From assembly GCA_903879825.1 (NCBI GenBank), contig CAIRND010000619.1, forward strand, positions 1 to 40,504: 40,504 nucleotides of DNA. Reading direction: 5' to 3'. The position numbers and the translations under genes are program-made. This DNA comes from an uncultured Geobacteraceae bacterium (GTDB taxonomy: Bacteria; Desulfobacterota; Desulfuromonadia; Geobacterales; Pseudopelobacteraceae). Shown one piece after another: positions 8,001 to 16,968 of the stretch. Within the stretch, counting starts at the first letter, position 1; each line of letters opens with the position of its first letter. The notes under the pieces were generated by a model. That model made no database searches and was not told where the DNA came from. It saw only the letters and a list, made by a program, of their open reading frames with translations.

Positions 8001-10123
8001 GATACTTCAAAAGCCCTGTTGACTTTCGCTATCGAGTAGTCTGGGGCGATAATCGCTACTTGATCAGACATTACATCAAACGTCCTGCGCCATTCATCTT
8101 CAGCCGTTTTCAGCATTAATTCAGCCAGCCTTAACGCGGTTACGTCCTCAAGCAGCCAGATGATGCCCTTTGACATGTCCGGGGGGGCGACGGCTTTACC
8201 AACATATCTGACTTGAAGATGAGTGCCATCTTTTCGGACCAAATCCTGGACTGTTTCAAATATTTTCCCCTGAGCCAACTGCGGGTATGCCTCAACGCCA
8301 AACTTTTCGAACGCTTCATCGGACGGGTACATTGTTCTGGTGCTTTGAACCTTCAGCTCTTCCTTTGAATACTGGAAAAGTTCAACGGTCTTGCGGTTAA
8401 CCAATACCTGCTTTCTGTCGATAGTTTTTGAAATTCCGATCGGGGCATTTTCCAAAATGATATTCAGCTCATTGGTTCGTTCCTCAACCTGCTGCTCCAG
8501 CGTTTCATTGATCTGCCTGATCTGGATGAACTGCTCTGCCAGCCAAGCCGCCATCTCCCTGAAATTAAAGACCAGATCGTTTGCCTCTTGAATGCTGCTT
8601 TCTGGCCAGGCAATATCTTGGCTGCCAGTTGCAAGCCTGGCAGGTAGAACAGTCGTTAGTGAACGGAGCTGTTCCAAGGTAGTTGAGAGTCTGCGGCTTA
8701 TTAATTCTGCCAAGCCCAGCGCTCCAAGCAAAATCAGGAACAATAAAATCAGTTTACCGGTGTATTCGTCGTAGAGGGCTTTTTGAAAGGGCGCCACTGG
8801 TTGTTCCATAATCAGCCGCCACTCAGCCAGATCACCAATAACCACATCCGTAATATAGAAAGATTTCTTCCACCGCTCCGAGGTTGGGGTATTAGGGGGC
8901 ACCGCCGGCACCCACTGATGCACCCCGTTTTCAAGATAATTAAGAGTTCCCTTGCTGCGCGCAAAGGGTGTCATAACCGTTTGGTCAGTGCGGTTCGTCA
9001 TAATAACGTTACCGTTCTTATCGACCACTGTGTAGAGCGTGGCATACTGGTTGGTACTTTCATCAAGGAGTTCCCGTATCTGATCCAGATTCAGCACGCC
9101 AATGACGTAGCCGCCGTATGTTCCCCCGATGATTACCGGCGCAAGCACGCTGACTCTCGGTTTGGGAATGCCGACTCTGCCCATAACCACTTCCGAGAGC
9201 ATCGGCGTGAGCCGTTGCCTGAGCTGCGCAATAAACGGGCGATCGGCGTAGTTTTTACCAATGCTGTTTTGTCCCAGTTCATCAAGCAACGGAAAGTACG
9301 CGGTAGTCATCGAATCTTTGTCGTGCAGCCCGACCCGCACAAAATTGGCATCCGCCTTCTTTGTCTGTTCAAGGAAGGGCTGCATCTGCTTCGGAGATCG
9401 TGAGGTCGCCATCGCTGCCAGATTGATAATGGCGGTTTTTCTGTTCAAAGCCCAGGTTGCCAGGCTATGGGCAGTATGCCGGCTTTCCTGCAGCAGCATG
9501 GTGCTAATAGTGGTATCGTTTTTTTTGAAATCAGTTCTACTGCCAACCGCCAGCAAGATCAGCGACGGGCACAACACGAAAAAGGTCAGCAGGTTATAGA
9601 TAATCTCGCGGTAAGATACCTGCAATGAGCGGTTTCTACTGGCGTATCCAGAAAAGATCAGGCGGGCGATAAGTACATTTGAAATGCCATTCACCGCTTG
9701 TTTGACCATGACGATGAGGGTATTACTGGGAGGAACATGCATGATGATGTTGTAGAAAAAATAAACCAGCGGCATACCGATAACAAGCCAAAAGAGCACA
9801 TCAGCAAGAACCATACTATTCTTGCGCCGACTTGTCAGCACACCAACAACGGCAACTTCCGCCGTCTGGATAATTATGCCATAGGGGTGATTCCAGAGAA
9901 AGAAAGTGTAACTGGCGATGAAGGCCGCCGCCAGAACCCCTCTGCCAAGACCAAAGAACTGAAGTGCCAACATGGCGAAGATACTGCCAAAGAGGAAATT
10001 AATATTGAGGAAGATCTCGAAGTTGAAATAATTAGCAACCAGACCGGAGGCGATGAGCCCCAGTAAGAGAAGGGTTCGGTATTTGTCATTATTGCAAGAA
10101 TTAGCCGGTGGCACGGGGGTCAT
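5021..10123 (-). CDS. Giant membrane hybrid histidine kinase (multi-TM, dCache, six PAS, REC)
   Basis: A 1700-residue sensor. The N-terminus has about six hydrophobic segments between residues 15 and 195 (MASE-like multi-pass module, exact family not assigned), followed by an extracytoplasmic region of about 200-450 with double-Cache features (YFPLLDELGQNSIGKNYADR, GYVIGVLNLDQI), a further TM at about 455-475 and a HAMP-like linker. Six PAS domains then run from about 553 to 1300, several ending in the typical DITERK-type PAC motif. HisKA is at about 1320-1385 (His in NMSHEIRTPMNG), HATPase at about 1430-1550 (NILGNAIKFTP, DTGIGI, GGTGLGL) and a C-terminal receiver at about 1570-1690 (Asp in LVLMDIQMP, Lys in LSKPLE). 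AGGAG lies six bases before the ATG. There is no HPt domain, so phosphate must move to a partner. It is first of a three-gene overlapping unit with the REC-PAS-PAS kinase and the LuxR regulator. Confidence 0.93.
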   Translation of the reverse strand: MTPVPPANSCNNDKYRTLLLLGLIASGLVANYFNFEIFLNINFLFGSIFAMLALQFFGLGRGVLAAAFIASYTFFLWNHPYGIIIQTAEVAVVGVLTSRRKNSMVLADVLFWLVIGMPLVYFFYNIIMHVPPSNTLIVMVKQAVNGISNVLIARLIFSGYASRNRSLQVSYREIIYNLLTFFVLCPSLILLAVGSRTDFKKNDTTISTMLLQESRHTAHSLATWALNRKTAIINLAAMATSRSPKQMQPFLEQTKKADANFVRVGLHDKDSMTTAYFPLLDELGQNSIGKNYADRPFIAQLRQRLTPMLSEVVMGRVGIPKPRVSVLAPVIIGGTYGGYVIGVLNLDQIRELLDESTNQYATLYTVVDKNGNVIMTNRTDQTVMTPFARSKGTLNYLENGVHQWVPAVPPNTPTSERWKKSFYITDVVIGDLAEWRLIMEQPVAPFQKALYDEYTGKLILLFLILLGALGLAELISRRLSTTLEQLRSLTTVLPARLATGSQDIAWPESSIQEANDLVFNFREMAAWLAEQFIQIRQINETLEQQVEERTNELNIILENAPIGISKTIDRKQVLVNRKTVELFQYSKEELKVQSTRTMYPSDEAFEKFGVEAYPQLAQGKIFETVQDLVRKDGTHLQVRYVGKAVAPPDMSKGIIWLLEDVTALRLAELMLKTAEDEWRRTFDVMSDQVAIIAPDYSIAKVNRAFEVSVGMSNEELVGMKCFSLMHGLNEPSDGCMLVKCLKERKECSVEMYEPQQDKFLHISVTPLFAEDGTFEGAVHIIRDISERKMIEGKLRESEERFRGMANSAPVLIWISGTDKLCTWFNKVWIDFTGRTLEQEIGNGWAAGVHPEDFDSCLDTYVTNFDNRQPFSMEYRLRRFDGTYRWLLDNGTPTYEQGLFSGYIGSCTDITERKQLEETLREGEEQMSLSQEVGKTGSWIYNLETDQIWGSAEGLRLFGFPSVAGFFPIANIESCIPERERVHQALEDLIREESQYDLEFAVNPADGSPQKIIHSIARLIRDLKGNPVKILGFIQDITEGQRIERKLRESEEKYRHLINVLPDIVYSFDPAHGGIYFSPATLTVLGYSPEYLLEHPMCWQESIHPDHLPQVKLAIEYFKAGMPFNLEYRFLHADGGWVWLNDRSTNLHEQGSETFIIGGIATDITTRKRIEDALQKSSAFQESIIEQSPVSMWVSDDKGTLLKANQALRNQLNVTDGEIVGIYNIFKDPLVEKQGFMGQVRNVFDKGTTERFTLAYDTSLLTNMHLKNRSQTILETTISPVFGSEGQITNAVIQHMDISALKQLEGELRQAKLAAESASRVKSEFLANMSHEIRTPMNGLYGMTQLLEMTDLTEEQHEYVASLRSSGKNLLSLINDILDLSKIEAEKLTAELADFSLQQIIKEIAIMQRQVAQGKGLRLNVELDDDIPNILVGDQMRVKQILLNILGNAIKFTPMGEITVSTQLLEQNDNSVFVQIAVRDTGIGISRDFLERIFTPFTQEDGSISRKYGGTGLGLAISHRLAELMGGSLSVESTVGVGSCFRINLTFTVSNSLNVIVDSPQIITALWDGPPLRILLVEDDQTSVNFGLSLLKKLGHEAHAVYDGRECLAALEKATFDLVLMDIQMPVMDGEEALKEIRRKEIKTSLHQSVIVLTAHSLRGDQERFLENGFDGYLSKPLESRELICEMKRVIGAMVNEGINE

Positions 10124-10448
10124 ATATCTCCTGAGGTGGCTATGTTTATTGTTTGTATTATTTTAATGTTGCTAAGGGAGAAAATTGTATTTAGGGCGTA
10201 CTTTTAATTGTGTCCGAGAGAAGGCGAAATACTTGAGTCTCTTCGCCCGGGCAGAATTCTAACATATTCGTAACTTCTATTGGTATTTCTGTTCTTCCAT
10301 GTGTACACCCATAAAAAAAACAGGAGGATTTACCATGGTGAATATTCAGATACAAAAATGACCTGGTTTCAGCACGTTTCTGGGTACCCGCAGATCCGGG
10401 AAACAATGGGAACTACCGCTAAAAAAACAAATCCCGGTTGCCCCGAGG
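10124..10448. other. Intergenic stretch between two kinase genes
   Basis: This holds the leader of the giant kinase gene on the minus strand (AGGAG next to its ATG). At 10223-10247 GGCGAA and TTCGCC can pair around 13 bases. A well-formed AGGAGG plus ATG on the plus strand (10322-10337) opens only eight codons. I see no clear promoter, terminator or RNA gene. Confidence 0.4.
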
Positions 10449-13184
10449 TCAACTTTCAGGCCCTCTCATAGCATCTGCCACTACACGGCTCAATTCACCC
10501 CGGTTATATGGTTTTTGAATAAACCTGCACTCTTCCAACCCTGCCAATTCATCTCCGGTGCCTTCTTGACTGAATCCGGAGCAGAACAATACCGCCACCT
10601 CGGGGTCTTGTTCCCTCAGCAGCAAGAAAGTCTCAACTCCCCCTTTCTTCGGCATGATCATGTCCAGAATAATCAGCACAATATCGCTTCGGTGAGCATC
10701 AAAAACCTCCAGAGCGTGGTCGCCGTTTTCAGCAAGGTATACCGTATAGCCAAGACCTTCCAGTAAATCGCAGCCGACGGTGCGCAATATTTCTTCATCG
10801 TCGACCAGCAAAATAGCACCGCTGCCAAAAACGACATCTTCACTGTGCGCCTGTGTACTTGTTTCATCAGCAACCAGCGGGAGATATATTTTAAAAACTG
10901 AACCAAGGCCGGGACGGCTCAAAACGGTGATCTCTCCCCCATGATTTTTTACCGTCCCATACACAGCAGACAACCCGAGGCCGGTGCCTTTGCCGACCCC
11001 CTTTGTCGTGAAAAACGGTTCAAATATGTGTTCAATGACCTCTGCACTCATCCCCTCGCCGGTGTCTGATACCGCGATTTCAAGATAATGTCCCGGTTCG
11101 AGAGAGATGTTCAGTGACCGGCAGGAGGCATCATCCAGCCTTTTTTCAGCAGTTTCATAGGTTAGCGTGCCACCCTGCGGCATTGCATCACGGGCATTAA
11201 CCCCCAAATTAAGAAGCATATTCTGCAGTTGGGCCTGATCACCCATTACAATTGAATCGTCACTTCCTATGCAAGCGATGCGCTGTATCTGCTTGTCAAT
11301 TGTATGCTCCAGCAGGTTCATAACGGAGGCAATGGTGTCACTAATACGAACCGGGCTTAAAGCCGATGTTTCTTTGCGAGAAAAAGTCAGCAGTTCACGG
11401 GCCAGATCTGCTGAGCGGGTCGTTGCTTCGATGATGATATTAATCATTTTATGGTTGGTTTTATCGCTCGGTAGCCGTATTTTTAGCAATTCTGCAGCGG
11501 CAAGGATTCCGGTCAGCATATTGTTGAAATCATGGGCGATGCCGCCAGCCAACTGGCCGACGACATCCATCTTCTGCGATTGCTGCAACTGGCTTTGGAG
11601 CCGTTTTTGCTCCGTTATCTCCATGACGGTACTCAAAACACACTGCCTGCCGGCGATGTTAAGCAGCGCGCCAGAGAAAAGTACCGCTATTTCTTCACCG
11701 TCTTTACGCCGCATTCTTGCCTCAAAGCTGTGGACATAACCGTTTTTACGCAACAATTGCAAATATCTGACCCGTTCCTCCTCCTTCACCCAGAGAACAA
11801 GATCAAAAGATGTTTTCCCGATTACCTCCTCCAGGCTATAGCCGAACATATCTACGAAGGCCTGATTAACCTCGCTGAATTTGCTTTCGGGAATGGTCGT
11901 AAGTGCCACGGTGATGGGGGAATGGTCAAAAACCGCCTTAAATTTAATGGACGTCTCTTCGGTTTCTTCCAGCTGAACTCGTAACTGCTCCTCACTTGCA
12001 AGTAGTTGGTCGTGGGTAATCATATGCTCATCAACCTGATCCCGCAGCATCTCCTCAGTTACCTGCAACTCTTCCTGAGACTCCTGATACTGTTCGATTC
12101 GAAATTGAAGTTCACTGGTGAATCTGTTTTTCATCCGCAGCATGGTTCTAAAAAGCAGTACGAGGACAAGGGTGACCAACGCAGTCGCCCCAACCATTGC
12201 GTTTCGAAGCGTTATCGCTTCCCGGTTCAATTCATCTAACCACGACCCGGCGCAAACAACCCAATTCCACTCCTTCAGAGTGCGGTAGGCGACCAGCTTC
12301 TCCCTCTCTCCCGTTTCACCAAGCTCACTGTTGAACCAGGGATAGCGGATGGTCCCGTTTTTTTTATCCAGGATCTCCCGGATGAAGGCACGACCGCCAG
12401 AGTCTGATGAATTAATAATGTTGGTACCTTCTTTGGCAGGGTGAATCTGAAGTTTTCCATAGTCGCGCCCCTCCTTGGCATCAAGGACGTAGATATACCC
12501 GCTCCGTCCGATTTTGGTGCTGCGGATTTTCTCCTTGAGCCCTTCAAGGTTGTCGGTAAAATCCAGACCGATAAAAAGCACGGCAATAACGTTACCGGCG
12601 CCATCCTTGACCGGCTGATATGAGCCCATGTAATCTTTGCCGAACAGCTCGACCTTGCCCACATATCCGACTCCACTCAATAGGTTTTGATATGCGGGAT
12701 GACGTACATCAAGGGATGAACCGACGGCTCGACTACCATCCTCCTTTTTTAAAGAGGTCGCTACCCGGATAAAATCGTTTCCGGAATGAACAAACACAGA
12801 GCACACCGCCTTGGTTTCGGTGGTGAAACGATCAACTACCGAATTATTCAGGTTAATGACGAACGGTCCGTTTTTAAGGAGTGGGGTCTTTATATTACCA
12901 ATAGTAACGCTTCTGGTGAGGTCACGTGAGAATGCTCCGGAGAAATTGGCTTTGAAGACGTTACCGAGAGTTACGGCATTTTCCGATAATGTTGAATGGT
13001 AGGACGACATGGTGCTGACAAGGAGATCCACCTGTTGCGATAATTCTTCTTCGGTACGTTTTTCAAGGCTTCGCGACGTATATGTCGTCAGCGCCACAGC
13101 AAACACGACCAGGACGGCGATGATCAGCAGGGTGAAAACCAGCGCTGTATGGGATCTTATTGGACGTTCGGATGAGGAATTCAT
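10449..13184 (-). CDS. Cache-domain hybrid histidine kinase
   Basis: A membrane-bound kinase of about 911 residues. A TM helix (LVFTLLIIAVLVVFAVAL) is followed by a large periplasmic region of about 290 residues with the features of the Cache_3/Cache_2 fusion type (VCSVFVHSGNDFIRVATSL, GYVGKVELFGKDYMGSYQPV, GYIYVLDAKEG), a second TM (about 335-360), a long coiled coil, one PAS, HisKA with His in GGIAHDFNNMLTG, HATPase (DTGEGM, GTGLGLSAV) and a C-terminal receiver (Asp in IILDMIMPKKGG, Lys in IQKPYNR). I chose the ATG at 13184: it overlaps the stop of the upstream BvgS-like gene as ATGA and has AAAGGAT at good distance. An in-frame upstream start at 13211 is less likely. It should be co-translated with that kinase. 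A fragment of a second copy of this gene's start survives at 21968-22054. Confidence 0.92.
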   Translation of the reverse strand: MNSSSERPIRSHTALVFTLLIIAVLVVFAVALTTYTSRSLEKRTEEELSQQVDLLVSTMSSYHSTLSENAVTLGNVFKANFSGAFSRDLTRSVTIGNIKTPLLKNGPFVINLNNSVVDRFTTETKAVCSVFVHSGNDFIRVATSLKKEDGSRAVGSSLDVRHPAYQNLLSGVGYVGKVELFGKDYMGSYQPVKDGAGNVIAVLFIGLDFTDNLEGLKEKIRSTKIGRSGYIYVLDAKEGRDYGKLQIHPAKEGTNIINSSDSGGRAFIREILDKKNGTIRYPWFNSELGETGEREKLVAYRTLKEWNWVVCAGSWLDELNREAITLRNAMVGATALVTLVLVLLFRTMLRMKNRFTSELQFRIEQYQESQEELQVTEEMLRDQVDEHMITHDQLLASEEQLRVQLEETEETSIKFKAVFDHSPITVALTTIPESKFSEVNQAFVDMFGYSLEEVIGKTSFDLVLWVKEEERVRYLQLLRKNGYVHSFEARMRRKDGEEIAVLFSGALLNIAGRQCVLSTVMEITEQKRLQSQLQQSQKMDVVGQLAGGIAHDFNNMLTGILAAAELLKIRLPSDKTNHKMINIIIEATTRSADLARELLTFSRKETSALSPVRISDTIASVMNLLEHTIDKQIQRIACIGSDDSIVMGDQAQLQNMLLNLGVNARDAMPQGGTLTYETAEKRLDDASCRSLNISLEPGHYLEIAVSDTGEGMSAEVIEHIFEPFFTTKGVGKGTGLGLSAVYGTVKNHGGEITVLSRPGLGSVFKIYLPLVADETSTQAHSEDVVFGSGAILLVDDEEILRTVGCDLLEGLGYTVYLAENGDHALEVFDAHRSDIVLIILDMIMPKKGGVETFLLLREQDPEVAVLFCSGFSQEGTGDELAGLEECRFIQKPYNRGELSRVVADAMRGPES

Positions 13185-16100
13185 TTTCGTAGATCCTTTC
13201 TTGACGAACACCGTTCAAATATTCCACGAGGCCACTGCTCACCGCTGAGCCACATATCCAATTTAACCAGCAAGTCGGCCAAAATCAGCGGTTTAGATAG
13301 ATGATCATCCATTCCGGCGGCGATGCATCTGTCACGGTCCTGCTTAGAGGCGTTTCCGGTGAGCGCTATGACCGGAATATCGTGACGAAGTACTGGTGAA
13401 GCGGGGTCACGGATAGCAGCGGTTACGTCGTAGCCATTCATTTCCGGCATCATGCAATCCATCAGCACAAGTGCATATTCATGCATCTTAAGTGCCTGCA
13501 ACGCCTCTGTGCCATCACCCGCCACATCGACCAGGTAGCCGTAACTCTTCAGTAATCTTGGTATTATTTTCTGTGCCACCGGGTCGTCCTCTGTCAGCAG
13601 GATGCGGATGGGGATTGAGCTTTTATTCCATTTCAGTTCACACTGGAGGTCACGGCGGACGGGGAGGATCTCAATGCCCCTACTCTGTTTCGTCATTACA
13701 ACGGTAAACCAGAAGGTGGAACCTATGCCTTCGCTACTTTCGGCACCGATACGTCCCCCCATTAATTCCGCCAACTGTTTGCATATTGTCAGCCCCAGTC
13801 CAGTGCCGCCATATCTGCGTGTGGTAGAGCTGTCTGCCTGGGTGAATGGCTTGAAAATCTGCTCCAGTTGGTCAGCCGCGATACCGATGCCGCTGTCCTG
13901 CACGAGAAAACGGAGAGTCACGGCATTTTCATCTTCGCTATCTTTTCGTATCAGAAGCTTTACCGAGCCTTGGGGGGTGAACTTGAGGGAGTTGCAGACA
14001 AGGTTGTTCACGATTTGGCGCAGCCGTCCCGCATCACCATGTAAAGCGGTTGGAACTTCGGCATCTATCTCCCAGGTTAGACTCAGTACCCTTTTGCGGG
14101 CGGAAAGTGAGAGGAGCTTGATGACCTCCGAAATTTCCGTCCGTAAGTCAAAACTGGTTGTTTCCAGTTCTATTTTGTCGGACTCAATTTTTGAGAGGTC
14201 GAGAATGTCGTTAAGCAGACGGACCAAATCGAAACCTGAATTTATGGCGCTTTCTGCACATTCGTTCTGTTCCGGCGTCAGCTCGGTATGCAGCAGCAGT
14301 TGGATCATGCCAATGACACCGTTCATCGGGGTGCGGATCTCATGACTCATAACGGCCAGAAAGTCACTCTTAGCCCTATTGGCGCTTTCGGCTGCTGTTG
14401 TGGCCAGATGCAGCTCTTGCACGGTTTTACAGCGCTGTGTGATGTCGTTCGCTGTACCGGTCGCTCCAATGATGGCACCATTATCATCCATTTTATAAAT
14501 GGCTTTTATTACCAGGATTATTTCGTTAGTAGACTTTCCAATAAAGGTACTTTCAAATTCACCAATACATTCGCCACGCATCAGTCGGAGCAACTCTTTC
14601 ATGCATTGAGCCGCATTATCAATAGACTGAAACTCGGTGAATTTCTTTCCGAGCATCTCACCCAATTCGTAACCAAAAACCTGCTCTACAGCCTGATTCA
14701 GGTAGGTGAATCTTCCCTCAGTGTCACATTTCCAGATTACATCCTGCGATGTTTCGACCAGTGACTGGTAGTGCCTCTCTGACTTTCTGAGCTGTTGTTC
14801 CACCCGTTTACGATCTGAAATATCGCGATGAACCGCTAAAATCAATTGCTCGCCTCGTGACGTGAGCAGGTTCGCCGATACTTCAAGTGATAAAGTATGG
14901 CCATCCCTGTGATACTGTTCCACTTCAAATGTGAGGGGTTCACCGGAGAGAACCTTTTGCATCCTCTCCGGAGTCAAACAGGTGGTTTCAGGCGTATCAA
15001 GTTCTTGTATCTTCATCCGATACATTTCCTGAGTGCTGTATCCGTGTGTCTGTGCAAAGGCTGGGTTGACCGACTCTATGGTGCCTTGGCACGTCATCAA
15101 AAATATGCCGTCTTTTGCACATTCAAATAACGCCCTAAACTTTTCTTCGCTATCGAATAACGCCTCTTCCGACCTCTTACGGTCGGTTATGTTCTGAATC
15201 ATCCAGATGGAACCCGCCTCCGGTATTTCACTGTCGATTGCCTGCCCGAATATACTGCAGTATACCGGAGAGCCGTCCTTCTTTTTCATCATCAATTCAA
15301 TGGGATGGGTTTTACCCTCGGCAATCACCCGATACGCTTCTTCTCCTGTGGACTCAAACGTTTTGCTGTCCGGGTAAAAAACAGAGGTATTCATGCCTAT
15401 TGTTGTTCCAATTTCGTACCCTAAAATTACGTCCAGTGCAGGGTTGGCAAAATGTATTTTTCTATCCTTTAGAACGCATGCGCCTATCGGAAGCGTATGT
15501 AAAATTATTCGCAGCTCGTGTGCCAACGCGGAAACCTCTACCGTCCGCTCCTCCACCTGCCGTTCAAGTTCAGCGTGTGCCAGCAGCAACTCCTGCTCCA
15601 TCCGCGTGCGGTTGGTAATGTCGCGTGAAACACCAAGCACTGAAATCACCATGCCATTCTCGGCACATTCCGGAGTTAATCGCCAATCAAGCACAACAAT
15701 CCCGGCGCTGCGTTCCCACTCAAACTCAAACTGGTGTGGTTCTGCTGTATCAAACACGTTCCGTATCTTTTTTTCCCAAGAGAGACTTAGCTCTTCCGGA
15801 TACCCGCTTTCCCGGTGTGTTTTGCCGAACACGTTTGACTCTGTCATTCCAGAGGCTTTTAAACCTGCTGAGTTCATATAGGTATGCCGGCACTCTCGGT
15901 CATAGCGCATAATGTAATCTTGGCTGCTCTCGGCAAGGGAGCGGAACTTTGCCTCACTCTCCCGCAGCTCCTTCTCCGACGTGCTCCGTTCAATCATTCT
16001 CTTGCGAAAAAAATAGCCACCACATATCAGAAATAAAGTGGTAACGGGGACAATGTATTTAAGCACGTCGCGTAATGTGGTCTTTTTTACTTCATAGACG

Positions 16101-16837
16101 CCGAACCATTTATTGTATATGGCATCATAAGCACCACTCGCCTTGACCAAGGCGAGTCCTTCATTAACCCTGGCAAGCAGTTCCGAATCCCCTGTATGTA
16201 CTCCAATAGAGAACTTCTGTGCATACCCCGCTTTTCCATCAAGAACCTTGATGTTTTTAATGTTTAATTCTCTAAGAATCTGTATCCCCGCAAGCCTGCT
16301 TAGAAGCATAGCGTCGTGCTTTCCAGATGCAAGTAGTTTAAGACCCTCTTTTGCTGTGTCAACGATGACAAGCTGCTTGTGCCATCCTTTTGAAACAGCA
16401 TATTCATGTGCCAGATCTGATTTGAATACGATGATGGTTTTACCGACAAAATCGGCTTCTGAACTGATAACTGACTCATTCACGCGCGTAAAGATTGCTC
16501 CATGTGCTGTAACGAGAGGGACGCTGAAATCCGTGTATTCGTGTCGTTCATCCGATTGGGCTATATTTATCAGAATATCGACTGTACCATCTTTGAACTC
16601 CTGCAGGATCTGCCCCCATGGTCTTACACGGATCACATATTTCAGCCCCGCTTCTTTGGCTACCTCTTTCCAAAGATCAACGGTAAAACCGTCAGCGGTT
16701 TCATCAGTCCGGCCAATGGCAAACGGATGGAAATCCTCCTCGCTGCCAACAATTAATGTTTTGGCGGTGGAGTCAGCGGCCCCGGCTATTAAAGCATTAG
16801 TCAGAAAGCACACCATAAGAAGCAGCCGAATAATCAT
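13181..16837 (-). CDS. BvgS-like hybrid kinase with periplasmic solute-binding domain
   Basis: A 1218-residue protein. A signal/anchor sequence (MIIRLLLMVCFLTNALIAG) leads into one periplasmic type-3 solute-binding domain (about 28-250; DGFTVDLWKEVAKEAGLKY, DILINIAQSDERHEYTDFS), then a TM (about 255-275), four PAS domains (about 285-805), HisKA (His in VMSHEIRTPMNGVIG), HATPase (DSGIGI, GGTGLGLTI) and a receiver (Asp in LVLMDCMMPEMNG, Lys in LSKPLI). This resembles BvgS/EvgS sensors but with one binding domain and no HPt. SBP_bac_3 domains typically bind amino acids or similar small polar ligands; the ligand here is unknown. The gene has GAGGTG close to its ATG. Its end overlaps the Cache kinase by ATGA, so the two probably form one unit. 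The last quarter has a decayed paralogue at 22090-22697. Confidence 0.93.
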   Translation of the reverse strand: MIIRLLLMVCFLTNALIAGAADSTAKTLIVGSEEDFHPFAIGRTDETADGFTVDLWKEVAKEAGLKYVIRVRPWGQILQEFKDGTVDILINIAQSDERHEYTDFSVPLVTAHGAIFTRVNESVISSEADFVGKTIIVFKSDLAHEYAVSKGWHKQLVIVDTAKEGLKLLASGKHDAMLLSRLAGIQILRELNIKNIKVLDGKAGYAQKFSIGVHTGDSELLARVNEGLALVKASGAYDAIYNKWFGVYEVKKTTLRDVLKYIVPVTTLFLICGGYFFRKRMIERSTSEKELRESEAKFRSLAESSQDYIMRYDRECRHTYMNSAGLKASGMTESNVFGKTHRESGYPEELSLSWEKKIRNVFDTAEPHQFEFEWERSAGIVVLDWRLTPECAENGMVISVLGVSRDITNRTRMEQELLLAHAELERQVEERTVEVSALAHELRIILHTLPIGACVLKDRKIHFANPALDVILGYEIGTTIGMNTSVFYPDSKTFESTGEEAYRVIAEGKTHPIELMMKKKDGSPVYCSIFGQAIDSEIPEAGSIWMIQNITDRKRSEEALFDSEEKFRALFECAKDGIFLMTCQGTIESVNPAFAQTHGYSTQEMYRMKIQELDTPETTCLTPERMQKVLSGEPLTFEVEQYHRDGHTLSLEVSANLLTSRGEQLILAVHRDISDRKRVEQQLRKSERHYQSLVETSQDVIWKCDTEGRFTYLNQAVEQVFGYELGEMLGKKFTEFQSIDNAAQCMKELLRLMRGECIGEFESTFIGKSTNEIILVIKAIYKMDDNGAIIGATGTANDITQRCKTVQELHLATTAAESANRAKSDFLAVMSHEIRTPMNGVIGMIQLLLHTELTPEQNECAESAINSGFDLVRLLNDILDLSKIESDKIELETTSFDLRTEISEVIKLLSLSARKRVLSLTWEIDAEVPTALHGDAGRLRQIVNNLVCNSLKFTPQGSVKLLIRKDSEDENAVTLRFLVQDSGIGIAADQLEQIFKPFTQADSSTTRRYGGTGLGLTICKQLAELMGGRIGAESSEGIGSTFWFTVVMTKQSRGIEILPVRRDLQCELKWNKSSIPIRILLTEDDPVAQKIIPRLLKSYGYLVDVAGDGTEALQALKMHEYALVLMDCMMPEMNGYDVTAAIRDPASPVLRHDIPVIALTGNASKQDRDRCIAAGMDDHLSKPLILADLLVKLDMWLSGEQWPRGIFERCSSRKDLRK

Positions 16838-16968
16838 TGCATCACCTCAATCAAAAAAATGTGCACGGAAAGATACATAACGCCGGGTTAAACGGGTACT
16901 TTTGCCATTGTAACTACAGGGCAAAACTGAGTAGTATCGCTTGGTTCAAATTATCTGAGGATGCTAAT

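Noticed and set aside
10322..10361. Plus-strand AGGAGG + ATG opening eight codons
   Set aside because: Too short, opposite to neighbours, and no homologue or regulatory logic is visible; possibly chance or a relic.
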